DNA of 41,779 nucleotides from Sediminibacterium sp. (GCA_023263235.1 JALQXE010000086.1:1-41779); one strand, 5' to 3'. Positions 16,720 through 25,935 are shown, counted from the stretch's first letter. The notes: generated by a model not told the origin, from the letters alone. Program-made: numbers and translations.

Positions 16720-17415
16720 CTACATTTTTATAGTGCTCATGCCACCATCTACATGTAATATTTGCCCCGTGATCCAACTTGATTTTTCAGACAATAAAAA
16801 GCATGCCATTTCCGAAATATCCTCAACCGTTCCTACTCTTTTTAGTGGATGTCTTTGTGCATTAGCTTCCACTTTTTGCTCTGTATTTAACAACCCTGCC
16901 GCCAATGGTGTATTGGTTAATGAAGGCGCAATACAATTCACTCTTATGTTAGGTGCAAGTTCCGCCGACAAAGCTTTTGTTAACCCTTCAATGGCTCCCT
17001 TTGAAGCGGCTACCTGTGTATGAAAATTTAAACCTAATTGTACTGCTACCGTTGAAAATAAAATAATTGAAGATGCCCCACTATTCTTTAATGCAGGCAA
17101 TGCCGCCTGAATTACTTTTATGGCACCACCAACTTGTAAATTAAAATCTTGCGTAAAATCACTTGCTTGAATTCTTGCAAAAGGTTTTAAATTAATAGAA
17201 CCAGGACAATAAATTAAACCATGAAGTGTATCTGGAATAAAACTATAGTCATTGGAATCTTCTAAAACATTTAAATAATGAACACTTAAATTTTGAGCAG
17301 CCTCCATAGGATGCGTATTAAAAGTTCCCATTACATTATGACCTTCACCAATTAATTGATTTACGATTGCCTTGCCAATTCCTGAAGATGCACCCACAAC
17401 TAAATAATTACCCAT
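16720..17415 (-). CDS. Short-chain dehydrogenase/reductase lacking the catalytic Tyr
   Basis: 231 residues; Rossmann-fold SDR protein. The cofactor loop VGASSGIGKAI (about residues 7-17) and the family's NAG-like motif position (YCPGSIN) are present. The active-site Ser is in LFSTVAVQ (Ser121), but the YxxxK motif reads VAASK: Val135 stands where Tyr should be, with Lys139 kept. The later RVNCIAPSLTNTPLA and WITGQILHVDGG are normal SDR landmarks. I recall a subfamily with the same Tyr loss, so this is probably not a random mutation, but standard dehydrogenase chemistry is doubtful. It lies 65 bases downstream of the radical SAM gene on the same strand. Confidence 0.85.
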   Translation of the reverse strand: MGNYLVVGASSGIGKAIVNQLIGEGHNVMGTFNTHPMEAAQNLSVHYLNVLEDSNDYSFIPDTLHGLIYCPGSINLKPFARIQASDFTQDFNLQVGGAIKVIQAALPALKNSGASSIILFSTVAVQLGLNFHTQVAASKGAIEGLTKALSAELAPNIRVNCIAPSLTNTPLAAGLLNTEQKVEANAQRHPLKRVGTVEDISEMACFLLSEKSSWITGQILHVDGGMSTIKM

Positions 17416-17480
17416 GACTATATTGTTTTAAAACATAACAATGAATAGTATAAAATGTTCGAATGTTAAACGAATAAGTA

Positions 17481-19691
17481 TTAGACAGATAGCAAGCCGG
17501 CCTTGTATAATTGTGTAAATGGTTTATTGTCCCAACATAATTCAAAGCCCTGTAACCCAGCATTTGTATAGCTTTCCTTAATTTGAGCATAACTAAGTCC
17601 ATTGCCTTTATCTATACTTAACAATGGTAATAAACGCATAAACCAGTTACCTACTTCCGGTGAGAGGTTTATACTTAACTGCGTTTTATTGGTTTGAAAA
17701 TGCAGATTCATTTCTTCCCATTTATTTCCTTTTTTGGAACGATGTTCAATTGTGCAAGTTGGCATTACACCAGCCCAAATAATTTTTTGATAATTGTTCT
17801 TGATTAATTCGGGCTCCTGTAAAGCATTAAAAATATAATTATTTGCAATGGAAGTAGATGGCACTTTAAAATCAAACCATTTTTGCAAAGGCAATTCAAA
17901 ACAAGTACCATGCATATAATTTAACAATGCTTTCTTTAATCCAAAACCAAAAATTTCATGATTGGCTCCCGAAGGGTCAATATGTTCAATATCATTGTTT
18001 GCAAAAGTCCCAATCGCTTCGGTCACTTTTTTAACACTATACTTTTCAGGTGCTAAACCAACAGGACTGTGCGCTGTCATAGTAAACAAATGCCAAAAAG
18101 CAGATTGAAGTGTGCCCGTTTCAAATAGTTGCCTAACCATTTCCAATGAATCAATGGTTTCCTGCACTGTTTGCGTTGGGAAACCATACATCAAGTAGGC
18201 ATGTACCATAATTCCGGCATCCGAAAAATGCTTGCTTACTTTTGCAACCTGAGCAACCGTAATTCCTTTATTTATTAACGCTAGCAATCTATCGGAAGCT
18301 ACTTCCAAGCCACCGCTTACTGCAATACAACCCGAAGCTTTTAATAATAAACATAAATCACGCGTAAAACTTTTTTCAAAACGCACATTTGCCCACCAAC
18401 TCACTACCAATTTTCTTCTTATAATTTCAATAGCTACCGATTTCATTAACGAAGGGGGCGCTGCCTCATCTACAAAGTGAAAGCCATGTTCTCCCGTTTT
18501 ATTAATCAACTCCTCCATTCTATCTACAATTAATGAAGCTGCAATGGGTTCATATGTTTTGATATAGTCTAGCGAGATATCACAAAAAGTGCACTTGCCC
18601 CAATAACAACCATGGGCCATGGTTAATTTATTCCATCTTCCATCACTCCATAAACTATGCATTGGATTTATTACTTCTATCGCAGAAATATATTTATCCA
18701 ACAATAAATCATCGTAATCTGGTGTTCCTACTTGTCCTTGTTTGTAATCCGAACAACTTGTATTGTTAATATAAGCAACTGCACCATTTACTAGCGTAAA
18801 ACAACGCTTTAATTCATTTTGTTCTTTTTTGCCATCAATATGTTCAATTAAAATTTCAAGTGGTGCTTCGCCATTATCTAAAGTAATAAAATCATAAAAT
18901 TCAAATACTCTTACGTCGCTTAATGATCTTAATTCTGTATTCGCAAAACCCCCACCCATAGCTACTTTCAGGGTAGGATAATTCTTTTTTATCCATTGGC
19001 CACATCGCAAAGAAGTATATAAATTACCGGGGAAAGGAACGGAGATACAAACTAATTTTGGATTTACTTTTTTTAATCTTGGATCCAAAATTTGAATTAA
19101 AATTTCATCTAAATAAGTAAATGGTTTTTGTAAAGCATTGTATAATTCATCAAATGAATTTGCAGACCTTCCTAAACTTTCAGCATACCTACTAAATCCA
19201 AAATGTTCGTCAATATTTTCTTTTATAAAATCACTTAAATCTTCCAAATACATGGTAGCAATATGCTTTGCCATATCCTGTTTACCCATACTACCAAATG
19301 CCCAATGCATATCATCTATTTGTTTAAATCTACTTGCCTCAGGTAAAAAATGTCTGGAACAAATTAAGTGTGCTAAAGTATTGGACTTGCCTTGCAAAAA
19401 AGAAATGACTTGATCAATGGTTTTTAAGTATGCATCCTTTAATGTAAGCATTCGCTTACTATTGTCTGACAAAACGAATTGTGATTCATTTTGCAGTTTT
19501 CCGTCAACGGTCTTAAATAATTTTTCAAGCCCCTTTTTACTAAATAACTCAATGGTTACCTCAATCCCTAAATCGGCCTGCACCGACGCTATCCCCTTGG
19601 TGTTAAAAAATCCCTTCAAGTATGCCGTTGCTGGATAGGGTGTATTTAGCTGAGTAAATGGTGGGGTAATTAAAAATATTGGGGCATTCAA
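17481..19691 (-). CDS. Radical SAM protein with B12-binding-like domain
   Basis: 736 residues from the TTG at 19691 (743 from a TTG at 19712). The N-terminus IFLITPPFTQLNTPYPATAYLKG and the segment LVCISVPFPGNLYTSLRCGQWI ... VAMGGGFANTELR match the cobalamin-binding Rossmann domain of B12-dependent radical SAM enzymes; the DxHxxG lower-ligand motif is not seen. The radical SAM core begins at HGCYWGKCTFCD (about 362-370), with cysteines spaced CX4CX2C rather than the common CX3CX2C. It continues with FHFVDEAAPP, SGGLEVASDRLL and MYGFPTQT. The C-terminal 180 residues are unassigned. The TTG at 19712 overlaps a promoter-like TACTTTTG, so the inner TTG is preferred. Substrate unknown. Confidence 0.82.
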   Translation of the reverse strand: MNAPIFLITPPFTQLNTPYPATAYLKGFFNTKGIASVQADLGIEVTIELFSKKGLEKLFKTVDGKLQNESQFVLSDNSKRMLTLKDAYLKTIDQVISFLQGKSNTLAHLICSRHFLPEASRFKQIDDMHWAFGSMGKQDMAKHIATMYLEDLSDFIKENIDEHFGFSRYAESLGRSANSFDELYNALQKPFTYLDEILIQILDPRLKKVNPKLVCISVPFPGNLYTSLRCGQWIKKNYPTLKVAMGGGFANTELRSLSDVRVFEFYDFITLDNGEAPLEILIEHIDGKKEQNELKRCFTLVNGAVAYINNTSCSDYKQGQVGTPDYDDLLLDKYISAIEVINPMHSLWSDGRWNKLTMAHGCYWGKCTFCDISLDYIKTYEPIAASLIVDRMEELINKTGEHGFHFVDEAAPPSLMKSVAIEIIRRKLVVSWWANVRFEKSFTRDLCLLLKASGCIAVSGGLEVASDRLLALINKGITVAQVAKVSKHFSDAGIMVHAYLMYGFPTQTVQETIDSLEMVRQLFETGTLQSAFWHLFTMTAHSPVGLAPEKYSVKKVTEAIGTFANNDIEHIDPSGANHEIFGFGLKKALLNYMHGTCFELPLQKWFDFKVPSTSIANNYIFNALQEPELIKNNYQKIIWAGVMPTCTIEHRSKKGNKWEEMNLHFQTNKTQLSINLSPEVGNWFMRLLPLLSIDKGNGLSYAQIKESYTNAGLQGFELCWDNKPFTQLYKAGLLSV

Positions 19692-19709
19692 AGGAGTTCT
19701 TTTTAGTAG

Positions 19710-19717
19710 CAAAAGTA
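19710..19717 (-). promoter_or_regulatory. Minus-7 element at the radical SAM gene start
   Basis: On the minus strand TACTTTTG is an exact TAnnTTTG match and overlaps the outermost possible TTG start codon at 19712. A start of transcription 3-6 bases downstream would leave about 15 bases before the TTG at 19691. No TTG is found at the minus-33 distance. Confidence 0.35.
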
Positions 19718-19971
19718 AGGGTATAGACTAGTTGATTAGAAATAAGGGCCATTTTTTCCAAAAATCATGCCAATAAAGGGGGGTAGTGTTTATATATATT
19801 ATATTTTATTTAATGTATAAGTTAATGAAAATTAATATAAATGAAAATAATGATATTATATTATTATTGATATTGGGAAATATTCAAAGTTTGGAAGGTA
19901 AATATGCCTTCGGAATTAAGCAATTTTAACGAAATAATAACTAATTTAGTCATTCGAAAAAAATATAAATT
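19718..19971. other. Divergent intergenic region, very AT-rich
   Basis: This 254-base region separates the radical SAM gene (minus) from the second SusC gene (plus). It holds a GC-richer patch near 19745-19790, a long run of almost pure A/T from about 19790 to 19875, and TAATTTAG at 19942-19949, one base off the TAnnTTTG consensus, 22 bases before the SusC ATG. No reading frame or terminator is visible. Confidence 0.5.
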
Positions 19972-22965
19972 ATGAGAAAATTTGTCGCTATCCTTTTATG
20001 CGCAGTTTTAGCAGTAACTCAAGTTACCGCACAAAACAGAACAGTAAGAGGTAAAGTAACGGAAGACGGGAAAAAACCTGTCGCAAATGCCTCTGTCTTA
20101 GTGAAAGGTTCTACTTTAGGAACTAAAACTGACGACCAAGGTAACTACACAATTGCTGTTCCAGCAAATGCAAAAGTATTGTCATTTAGTGCTTTAAACT
20201 TTGAAACACAAGAGCAAAGCATTGGATCTAAAACAGAGATCAACGTAGTATTAACTGCAACAGTTTCTGAGTTACAACAAGTAATTGTAACCGGTTATGG
20301 TACCACTAAAAAGGCAGCCAACACTGGTTCTATTTCAATTGTTAAAGCTGCTGACATTGAAAACTTACCATTTAGCTCTGTGGATAAAGCATTGCAAGGT
20401 AAAGTAGCAGGTTTACAATCGGTTGCTTCTTCTGGTCAACCAGGTGCAAGCCAATCCATTTTAATCCGTGGTGCAAGTTCAATCAACGCAAGTAGCCAAC
20501 CATTGTGGGTTATCGACGGAGTTCCTGTGAATGCAGGTGACGCTTCTCGTTTACAAACAACTGGTAACTTATTAAGTACATTAAACCCTAACGATATTGA
20601 AAGCATTTCAGTATTAAAGGATGCCGCTTCTCAGTCTATCTATGGTAGCCGTGCTGCGAATGGTGTAATTGTAATTACTACTAAAAAAGGTAAAGGCGGT
20701 AAAACTAAATTCCGTTTTGATACTGAAGTAGGTAGCTCTGATGTTGCTTATCAAAATCCTAAGTATTTGCCTTTGGATGCAAATGAGTACATTAACCTAA
20801 CAAGAACAGGTTTAATTAATGCCGGTTATCCAACTGCTACAGTTAATGCGCAAGCAATTGCTTTAGGAGAAGGTAACGGTATCAATTTTAATTGGTACGA
20901 CAACGTAATGAGAACGGGTCAACAAAAGCAATATAACTTAAGCGCTGAAGGTGGTAATGATAAAACTACATTCTTTTTATCTGGTGGACATTTCTTCCAA
21001 GAAGGTACTTCTATCAACTCTCAATTAAAAAGAACAAACATCAACGTTAGAATCAATAACAAAGCAACTGAAAGATTAAATATTGGTTTTAACTTGAATG
21101 CTGGTAATGTTAGCCAAAGAGCTCCTTTGAATGGTGGTGCATTTGGTAACCCATTATTAAGTACTTACTTCTTATTACCAACATACTCTGCTTTCAAAGC
21201 TGACGGTTCATACAACTATGTATTGAATGGTGGTTTACATAACACAGTAGCCCTTGCACAAATTGATAAGCGATTTTTACGCCAAACAAGTGCAAGAGGT
21301 AGCTTATCTGCTGATTACAAAATTTTAGATAACCTTAAATTTAGATCAGTATACGGTGTTGACTACAACAACTTAGAGGAGGATCAGTACAACAACCCAC
21401 AACATGGTGATGGTTTAGCGTCAAATGGTCGTGCTTTTGCATACTATACACGTTACTTTAACTATGTATGGACAAACACTTTAGACTTCACTCAAAATAT
21501 TACACGCAATGGTGACCTTACTAGCGCAACTCAAATTGGCTATGAGGCTCAAAAATCAGCTGGATATTTTTCTTCATTACAGTCTCAACAGTTCCCTCCT
21601 TCATTGTCGTTAACTTGGCCAGCATCTGGTGCGAGTCCAACCACTTCTAGTGCAACGATCTCTGAATACACTTTTGAATCTCAATTCGCATCTACTAACT
21701 TAAACTATCAAAACAGATTCGTTTTATCTGGAAGCTTCCGTCGTGATGGATCTTCTCGTTTTAGCAAGAACAACCGTTATGGTAATTTCTGGTCAATTGG
21801 TGCTACATGGAATATTGATAGAGAGAAGTTCATGAACAATCAAAAAATATTTGATCAATTGAAATTAAGATCTTCTTATGGTGTGAACGGTAACGCAGGT
21901 ATTGGTAACTACGATGCTCCTGCATTGTATGGTTTTGGTTTTAACTACAACCAATTACCAGGTTCTGCTCCAACAAACGTGGGTGACCCTAACTTAACAT
22001 GGGAGTTAAACAAGCCATTCAATATTGGTCTTGATTTTAGCGTGTTAAAAAATAGAATCAATGTAACAGTGGATTGGTACATTAGAAAGTCTGAAAACTT
22101 ATTATTAAGTGTTCCATTGTCTAGCACATCTGGTTTCGGATCTGCAACAAGAAACATTGGTGCGATGCAAAATAAGGGTGTGGAATTCTCTATCAACATT
22201 GTTCCAGTGCAAACTAAGGACTTACGTTGGGACGTAGATTTCAACTTAGCAAATAACAAAAACAAAGTTACTAGCTTACCAAATGATGCAGATATCGTTT
22301 CAGGTAACTACATTTATCGCGAAGGGGTAAGTATTAATACTTTCTTCTTACGTGAGTGGGCTGGTGTACACCCAGGTACTGGTGATCCATTATGGTATGA
22401 TACCGACAAGCACGGTGCTTCAACAAACGTTTACCCAGGTGCTAGTGCACGTATCTTAGCTGGTCAGGCTTTACCTAAATTCTTTGGTTCTTTAACCAAT
22501 GCTATTAACTATAAAGGCTTTACTTTAAGTGCTCAATTGTATTACAACTTTGGCAACCAAGTATTTGATACATGGAGAGGATATTATTTAGGTTCTGGTT
22601 TTGGACCAACTTTCAACAAGGTTAAGCGTCAATTAGACGCATGGACTACTCCAGGTCAAATCACAGACGTTCCTAAATATGTTTACGGTGGTAACAAAAA
22701 CTTTAATAGTGGTTCTACTTACAACTTGAATGACGGTAGCTTTATTCGTGTAAGAGATATTCAATTTGGTTATAATGTTCCAAAATCAGCTTTAGATAAA
22801 CTTAAATTAGGAAGTGCTAACATTTATGTGAGAGGTACTAACTTGTTTACTTGGGTGAAAGATAAAAATTTACCGTTTGACCCAGAACAAGGTACTGGAA
22901 GCTCTACCAACTTAAACGTGTTCATTCCTAAAACAGTTACTGTTGGGCTTAGCCTAACTTTCTAA
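19972..22965 (+). CDS. SusC/RagA TonB-linked outer-membrane channel (second pair)
   Basis: 997 residues; TonB-dependent outer-membrane importer. In order: signal peptide (MRKFVAILLCAVLAVTQVTAQ), carboxypeptidase-regulatory-like domain (VRGKVTEDGKKPVANASVLVKG), TonB-box region (LQQVIVTGYGTTKK), and the plug with KALQGKVAGLQSVASSGQPG, ILIRGASSI, PLWVIDGVPV, SISVLKDAASQSIYGSRAAN and GVIVITTKKGKGG. The barrel follows and the protein ends VTVGLSLTF, an outer-membrane insertion signal. This is the classical SusC form and clearly distinct from the protein at 12790-15975. The partner SusD gene follows 28 bases on; no enzyme or sigma/anti-sigma gene is linked. Confidence 0.95.
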   Translation: MRKFVAILLCAVLAVTQVTAQNRTVRGKVTEDGKKPVANASVLVKGSTLGTKTDDQGNYTIAVPANAKVLSFSALNFETQEQSIGSKTEINVVLTATVSELQQVIVTGYGTTKKAANTGSISIVKAADIENLPFSSVDKALQGKVAGLQSVASSGQPGASQSILIRGASSINASSQPLWVIDGVPVNAGDASRLQTTGNLLSTLNPNDIESISVLKDAASQSIYGSRAANGVIVITTKKGKGGKTKFRFDTEVGSSDVAYQNPKYLPLDANEYINLTRTGLINAGYPTATVNAQAIALGEGNGINFNWYDNVMRTGQQKQYNLSAEGGNDKTTFFLSGGHFFQEGTSINSQLKRTNINVRINNKATERLNIGFNLNAGNVSQRAPLNGGAFGNPLLSTYFLLPTYSAFKADGSYNYVLNGGLHNTVALAQIDKRFLRQTSARGSLSADYKILDNLKFRSVYGVDYNNLEEDQYNNPQHGDGLASNGRAFAYYTRYFNYVWTNTLDFTQNITRNGDLTSATQIGYEAQKSAGYFSSLQSQQFPPSLSLTWPASGASPTTSSATISEYTFESQFASTNLNYQNRFVLSGSFRRDGSSRFSKNNRYGNFWSIGATWNIDREKFMNNQKIFDQLKLRSSYGVNGNAGIGNYDAPALYGFGFNYNQLPGSAPTNVGDPNLTWELNKPFNIGLDFSVLKNRINVTVDWYIRKSENLLLSVPLSSTSGFGSATRNIGAMQNKGVEFSINIVPVQTKDLRWDVDFNLANNKNKVTSLPNDADIVSGNYIYREGVSINTFFLREWAGVHPGTGDPLWYDTDKHGASTNVYPGASARILAGQALPKFFGSLTNAINYKGFTLSAQLYYNFGNQVFDTWRGYYLGSGFGPTFNKVKRQLDAWTTPGQITDVPKYVYGGNKNFNSGSTYNLNDGSFIRVRDIQFGYNVPKSALDKLKLGSANIYVRGTNLFTWVKDKNLPFDPEQGTGSSTNLNVFIPKTVTVGLSLTF

Positions 22966-22993
22966 TAAAAGTTAAATACAAATAGAAACGAAT

Positions 22994-24394
22994 ATGAAAC
23001 GATTTACAATAAAAAATATGATAGTAGCAACAGCGTTATTGCTATCATTAGCTTCTTGTGAAAAGAGCTTCTTGGAATTAAACCCTCCAACCTCTTTGAC
23101 ACCAGAATATGCATTAGCTACGGAAGCTGACTTACAGGTTGCTTTACGTGGTGCATATGCAGGTTTAAAGAATACTGCCTTATATGGTAGATCTTTACCA
23201 GTATTAGGTGATATCATGGCTGATAATACATATCAGTCCGTAACCAATACAAACCGTTACACTGCATTTAACTTGTATAACTATACAGTTACTGATGGAG
23301 ATGTTGCTGGTTTATGGAATGCATCTTATACAGTTATTTTACGTGCAAACAATATCATCAACTCTAAAGTTGCTGATAATGCAAACGTATTACAATACAA
23401 AGGTGAGGCTTATGCAATTCGTGCATTGGCTTACTTTAATTTAGTACGTTATTTTGCTACTCCTTACACACAAGATCCTACTGCATTAGGTGTACCTATT
23501 GTTACAGTGTACAACCCTGACTTAAAGCCAGGAAGAGCAAAGGTTTCTGAAGTGTATGATCAAATTAACAGAGACTTAGTACAAGCAACTACTTTAATGA
23601 CGAAGTTTACAAACTCTTCTCAATTTAGCAAGTTCGCAGCTAGAGCTTTACAAGCAAAAGTATACTTAACTATGGGTGATATGGCTAATGCTAAAACAGC
23701 TGCATTAGATGTAATTGCTAATAGTGGTTTCACTCCAGTTTCTTCAGCTGCACATGCTGGATATTGGGCTGGTGTAGCTCCAAGAACTGATAAAGTTGAA
23801 ACTTTATTTGAATTGTCTTTCGATGCGGTTGCAAACAACGCATTTGATGCATTGGCTTACATTTACTTACAATCAGGTAACTATGGTGACATGTTATGTT
23901 CAACTGAGTTATATGGCAAGTTTGATGCAGCTGACGTAAGAAAAGCTTTATACGCAACAGGTACAAGAGGTGGTTTAGCTTCTGTATTTGTAAATAAGTT
24001 CACTTCATTTAGTGGTGACCATACAGATACTAAAGTAATTAGATTGTCAGAAATGTACTTAATTGCTGCTGAAGCTTCTTACCCTTCAAATACTGCTGAT
24101 GCTTTAAAATATGTTAATGAAGTTACTAGCCGAAGAGGTGCTCCTGCAATTACTTCTTCTGGTGCTGCATTATTAGAAGACATCATTTTAGAAAGAAGAA
24201 AAGAATTAGCATTCGAAGGTGAGCGTTATCCTGATATGCAAAGATTAAAAAGAGGTATTACACGTAGTACCGATTACCCAGCTTCAGCAAGATCAATTGA
24301 TTTCTCCAACTTTAGAAGATTGATGCCAATCCCTCAAGGTGAATTGGATGCGAATTCAACCATCAAAACACAACAAAATCCAGGCTGGAACTAA
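22994..24394 (+). CDS. SusD/RagB-family outer-membrane lipoprotein
   Basis: 466 residues; ligand-binding lid lipoprotein of the SusC channel upstream. The signal peptide ends in a lipobox, LLSLASCEKSFLELNP, with the lipid-bearing Cys about residue 22. The N-terminal SusD half has the TPR-like helices (YKGEAYAIRALAYFNLVRYF, a very conserved SusD stretch), and the C-terminal part shows VIRLSEMYLIAAEA, DIILERRKELAFEGERYPDM and the ending LMPIPQGELDAN...QNPGWN, all canonical for the RagB/SusD family. It is in operon with SusC and is followed by a terminator. Confidence 0.95.
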   Translation: MKRFTIKNMIVATALLLSLASCEKSFLELNPPTSLTPEYALATEADLQVALRGAYAGLKNTALYGRSLPVLGDIMADNTYQSVTNTNRYTAFNLYNYTVTDGDVAGLWNASYTVILRANNIINSKVADNANVLQYKGEAYAIRALAYFNLVRYFATPYTQDPTALGVPIVTVYNPDLKPGRAKVSEVYDQINRDLVQATTLMTKFTNSSQFSKFAARALQAKVYLTMGDMANAKTAALDVIANSGFTPVSSAAHAGYWAGVAPRTDKVETLFELSFDAVANNAFDALAYIYLQSGNYGDMLCSTELYGKFDAADVRKALYATGTRGGLASVFVNKFTSFSGDHTDTKVIRLSEMYLIAAEASYPSNTADALKYVNEVTSRRGAPAITSSGAALLEDIILERRKELAFEGERYPDMQRLKRGITRSTDYPASARSIDFSNFRRLMPIPQGELDANSTIKTQQNPGWN

Positions 24395-24416
24395 TCCTTC
24401 CCCTGCAATTTTATAT

Positions 24417-24451
24417 AGAAAGGCTGCCTTTATGGCGGCCTTTCTTTTTTT
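24417..24451 (+). terminator. Intrinsic terminator of the second SusC/SusD operon
   Basis: AGAAAGGCTGCC (24417-24428) pairs with GGCGGCCTTTCT (24434-24445) over 12 positions with one G-U, loop TTTAT, then a T run to 24451. It lies 22 bases after the SusD stop. Confidence 0.9.
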
Positions 24452-24511
24452 AACGAATTATTTTTCTAAAAGTGCATGAAAGCAATTAGTTTTAGGTTCT
24501 AATAAAGGAAT

Positions 24512-25177
24512 ATGAAAAAGATAATTGTTTGTACCTTACTTTGCTTTGCGTTAGTTAATGTAAATGCGCAACTATTACAATTGCAAGACCCCGTTTCGAG
24601 CAAAAATTTTAATCCCGAAAAGTATGCTGGAATAAGAGGAACTCCTTTTTTACAAGAAAAGTGGATACATGGTGCGGTTACAACTAATCTTGGAATATAC
24701 AATGATCTTGAATTGAAGATAGACTTATACGATAATGCCGTTTTTTACAACAATGGAGGAGAGCCGTTTGAATTGGTTGATAAAATTGTGGAGGTAAAGT
24801 TATTTCCAAAATGGCCTGATAATAAATATGAGTTGGTCTTTACAAAAGGCATGAACCAGGCAGGATTAAGACCCGATCAATATGTACAAGTTTTAGTTGG
24901 GAATGGTGCCGTTCAGTTTTATCGTTCTGATATTAAACAAGTATCCGAAATGAGTGAGATTAATGCAGGCATGGTAAAAACATTCTCCAACACAAGCAGA
25001 TACTATATAAAGAAAGGTGATCAGTTTAAATTCATTCGTTTGAATAAGGAAGATGTAATGGCCTTTTTAATAGATAAAGAAGCAGATGTAAATGCAATCA
25101 TTACTGAGAAAAAATTGAACCTAAAAAAAGAGGGTGATATTGCTCAGGCAATCCAAGCTTATAATGGCTTGCCATAA
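24512..25177 (+). CDS. Secreted protein of unknown function
   Basis: 221 residues with a clear signal peptide (MKKIIVCTLLCFALVNVNAQ). The mature part is mixed alpha/beta. Motifs I can point to are KWIHGAVTTNLGIYNDLELKIDLYDNAVFYN in the first half, which resembles beta-rich exported Bacteroidota proteins, and a C-terminal polar helix (MAFLIDKEADVNAIITEKKLNLKKEGD). No lipobox, membrane anchor or T9SS domain is seen, so a periplasmic location is likely. I recognise no family. Its 3' end overlaps the convergent SRAP gene by 19 bases. It stands behind the SusD terminator and so has its own promoter; an imperfect TAGTTTTA lies about 20 bases before the ATG. Confidence 0.8.
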   Translation: MKKIIVCTLLCFALVNVNAQLLQLQDPVSSKNFNPEKYAGIRGTPFLQEKWIHGAVTTNLGIYNDLELKIDLYDNAVFYNNGGEPFELVDKIVEVKLFPKWPDNKYELVFTKGMNQAGLRPDQYVQVLVGNGAVQFYRSDIKQVSEMSEINAGMVKTFSNTSRYYIKKGDQFKFIRLNKEDVMAFLIDKEADVNAIITEKKLNLKKEGDIAQAIQAYNGLP

Positions 25178-25935
25178 TCCAAGGAAGGTAAATCTGGGTA
25201 TTCAAATATTTCTTTAGGATTATAGGCAGTTCTAAAGTCTTTTTTCAAAGTATGCACTTCTAGTAAATTGCTGTCAATTTGATGATTGGCTAAACCCATT
25301 ATTTGAGAAGGCTTCAAAATAGGTTGTATCCATTCAGCAGCTTGTTGCTCATTTAATATAGTAGGCATTCTTTGTTTCTTATTATGTATTTGAGCCATTA
25401 AATCATTAGCCTTTGTAGTAATTATGGAAAATGTATCCATCATTTCTCCCGATTCAGCATCAACCCAGGGTTGATAAATTCCTGCTATAAAAAAATAAGG
25501 TTTATCCTTAACTGTAATATGATAAGGATAGGCAATGTCTTTTTTACTGCCCGATGGTGTTACATGCCTCCATTCATAAAAACCAGAGGATAATACCAAG
25601 CATCTTCTTTTTAGTGCTGGTTGTTTAAATAATCTACTCTCAAATAGTCTTTCAGCAGTTGCATTTAAAGTGTTAAATTTTTCCCTTCCTTTCATCACAT
25701 CTAGCATGCTATTCACCCACGGAGCAATGAGTTCCCAATGTGCTAATTCAAAAACAAAGTCAACATCATTATTAAAATCGCGCGCGTTGTTATTATCAAT
25801 CGCTTTAATAATAGCCCAGTCACCATATTCAAACCCACTTTGAATAGGCCGTTGAATTGGCGGCAATTCCTTGCTTACCCCATTGAGGGTAATTTTGGTG
25901 CCTTTTTGAATATTGATACTGTTATAGTAGCACAT
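25159..25935 (-). CDS. SRAP-domain (HMCES/YedK family) DNA-protein crosslink protein
   Basis: 258 residues; SOS-response-associated peptidase family, which shields abasic sites in single-stranded DNA by forming a thiazolidine crosslink through Cys2. All key positions are visible: Cys2 directly after Met (MCYYNS), Asn91 in LNATAERL (the NARxE-type motif), Glu121 in SSGFYEWRH, and His184 in AQIHNKKQRMP. The Cys must be exposed by Met removal, which fixes the start at 25935. Length is normal. It is a cytoplasmic single gene between secreted-protein genes. The neighbours do not suggest a local DNA-repair operon, and no LexA box was recognised. Confidence 0.92.
   Translation of the reverse strand: MCYYNSINIQKGTKITLNGVSKELPPIQRPIQSGFEYGDWAIIKAIDNNNARDFNNDVDFVFELAHWELIAPWVNSMLDVMKGREKFNTLNATAERLFESRLFKQPALKRRCLVLSSGFYEWRHVTPSGSKKDIAYPYHITVKDKPYFFIAGIYQPWVDAESGEMMDTFSIITTKANDLMAQIHNKKQRMPTILNEQQAAEWIQPILKPSQIMGLANHQIDSNLLEVHTLKKDFRTAYNPKEIFEYPDLPSLDYGKPL

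Noticed and set aside
17408..17602. Minus-strand frame bridging the radical SAM and SDR genes
   Set aside because: It is out of frame inside the 3' end of the radical SAM gene and has no motif.
19942..19949. TAATTTAG upstream of the second SusC gene, and a similar TATCTTAG (minus strand, 16000-16007) upstream of the first
   Set aside because: Both differ from TAnnTTTG in one base and lack a TTG at the right distance. The rest of the two leaders is not alike, so a shared promoter class is not shown.
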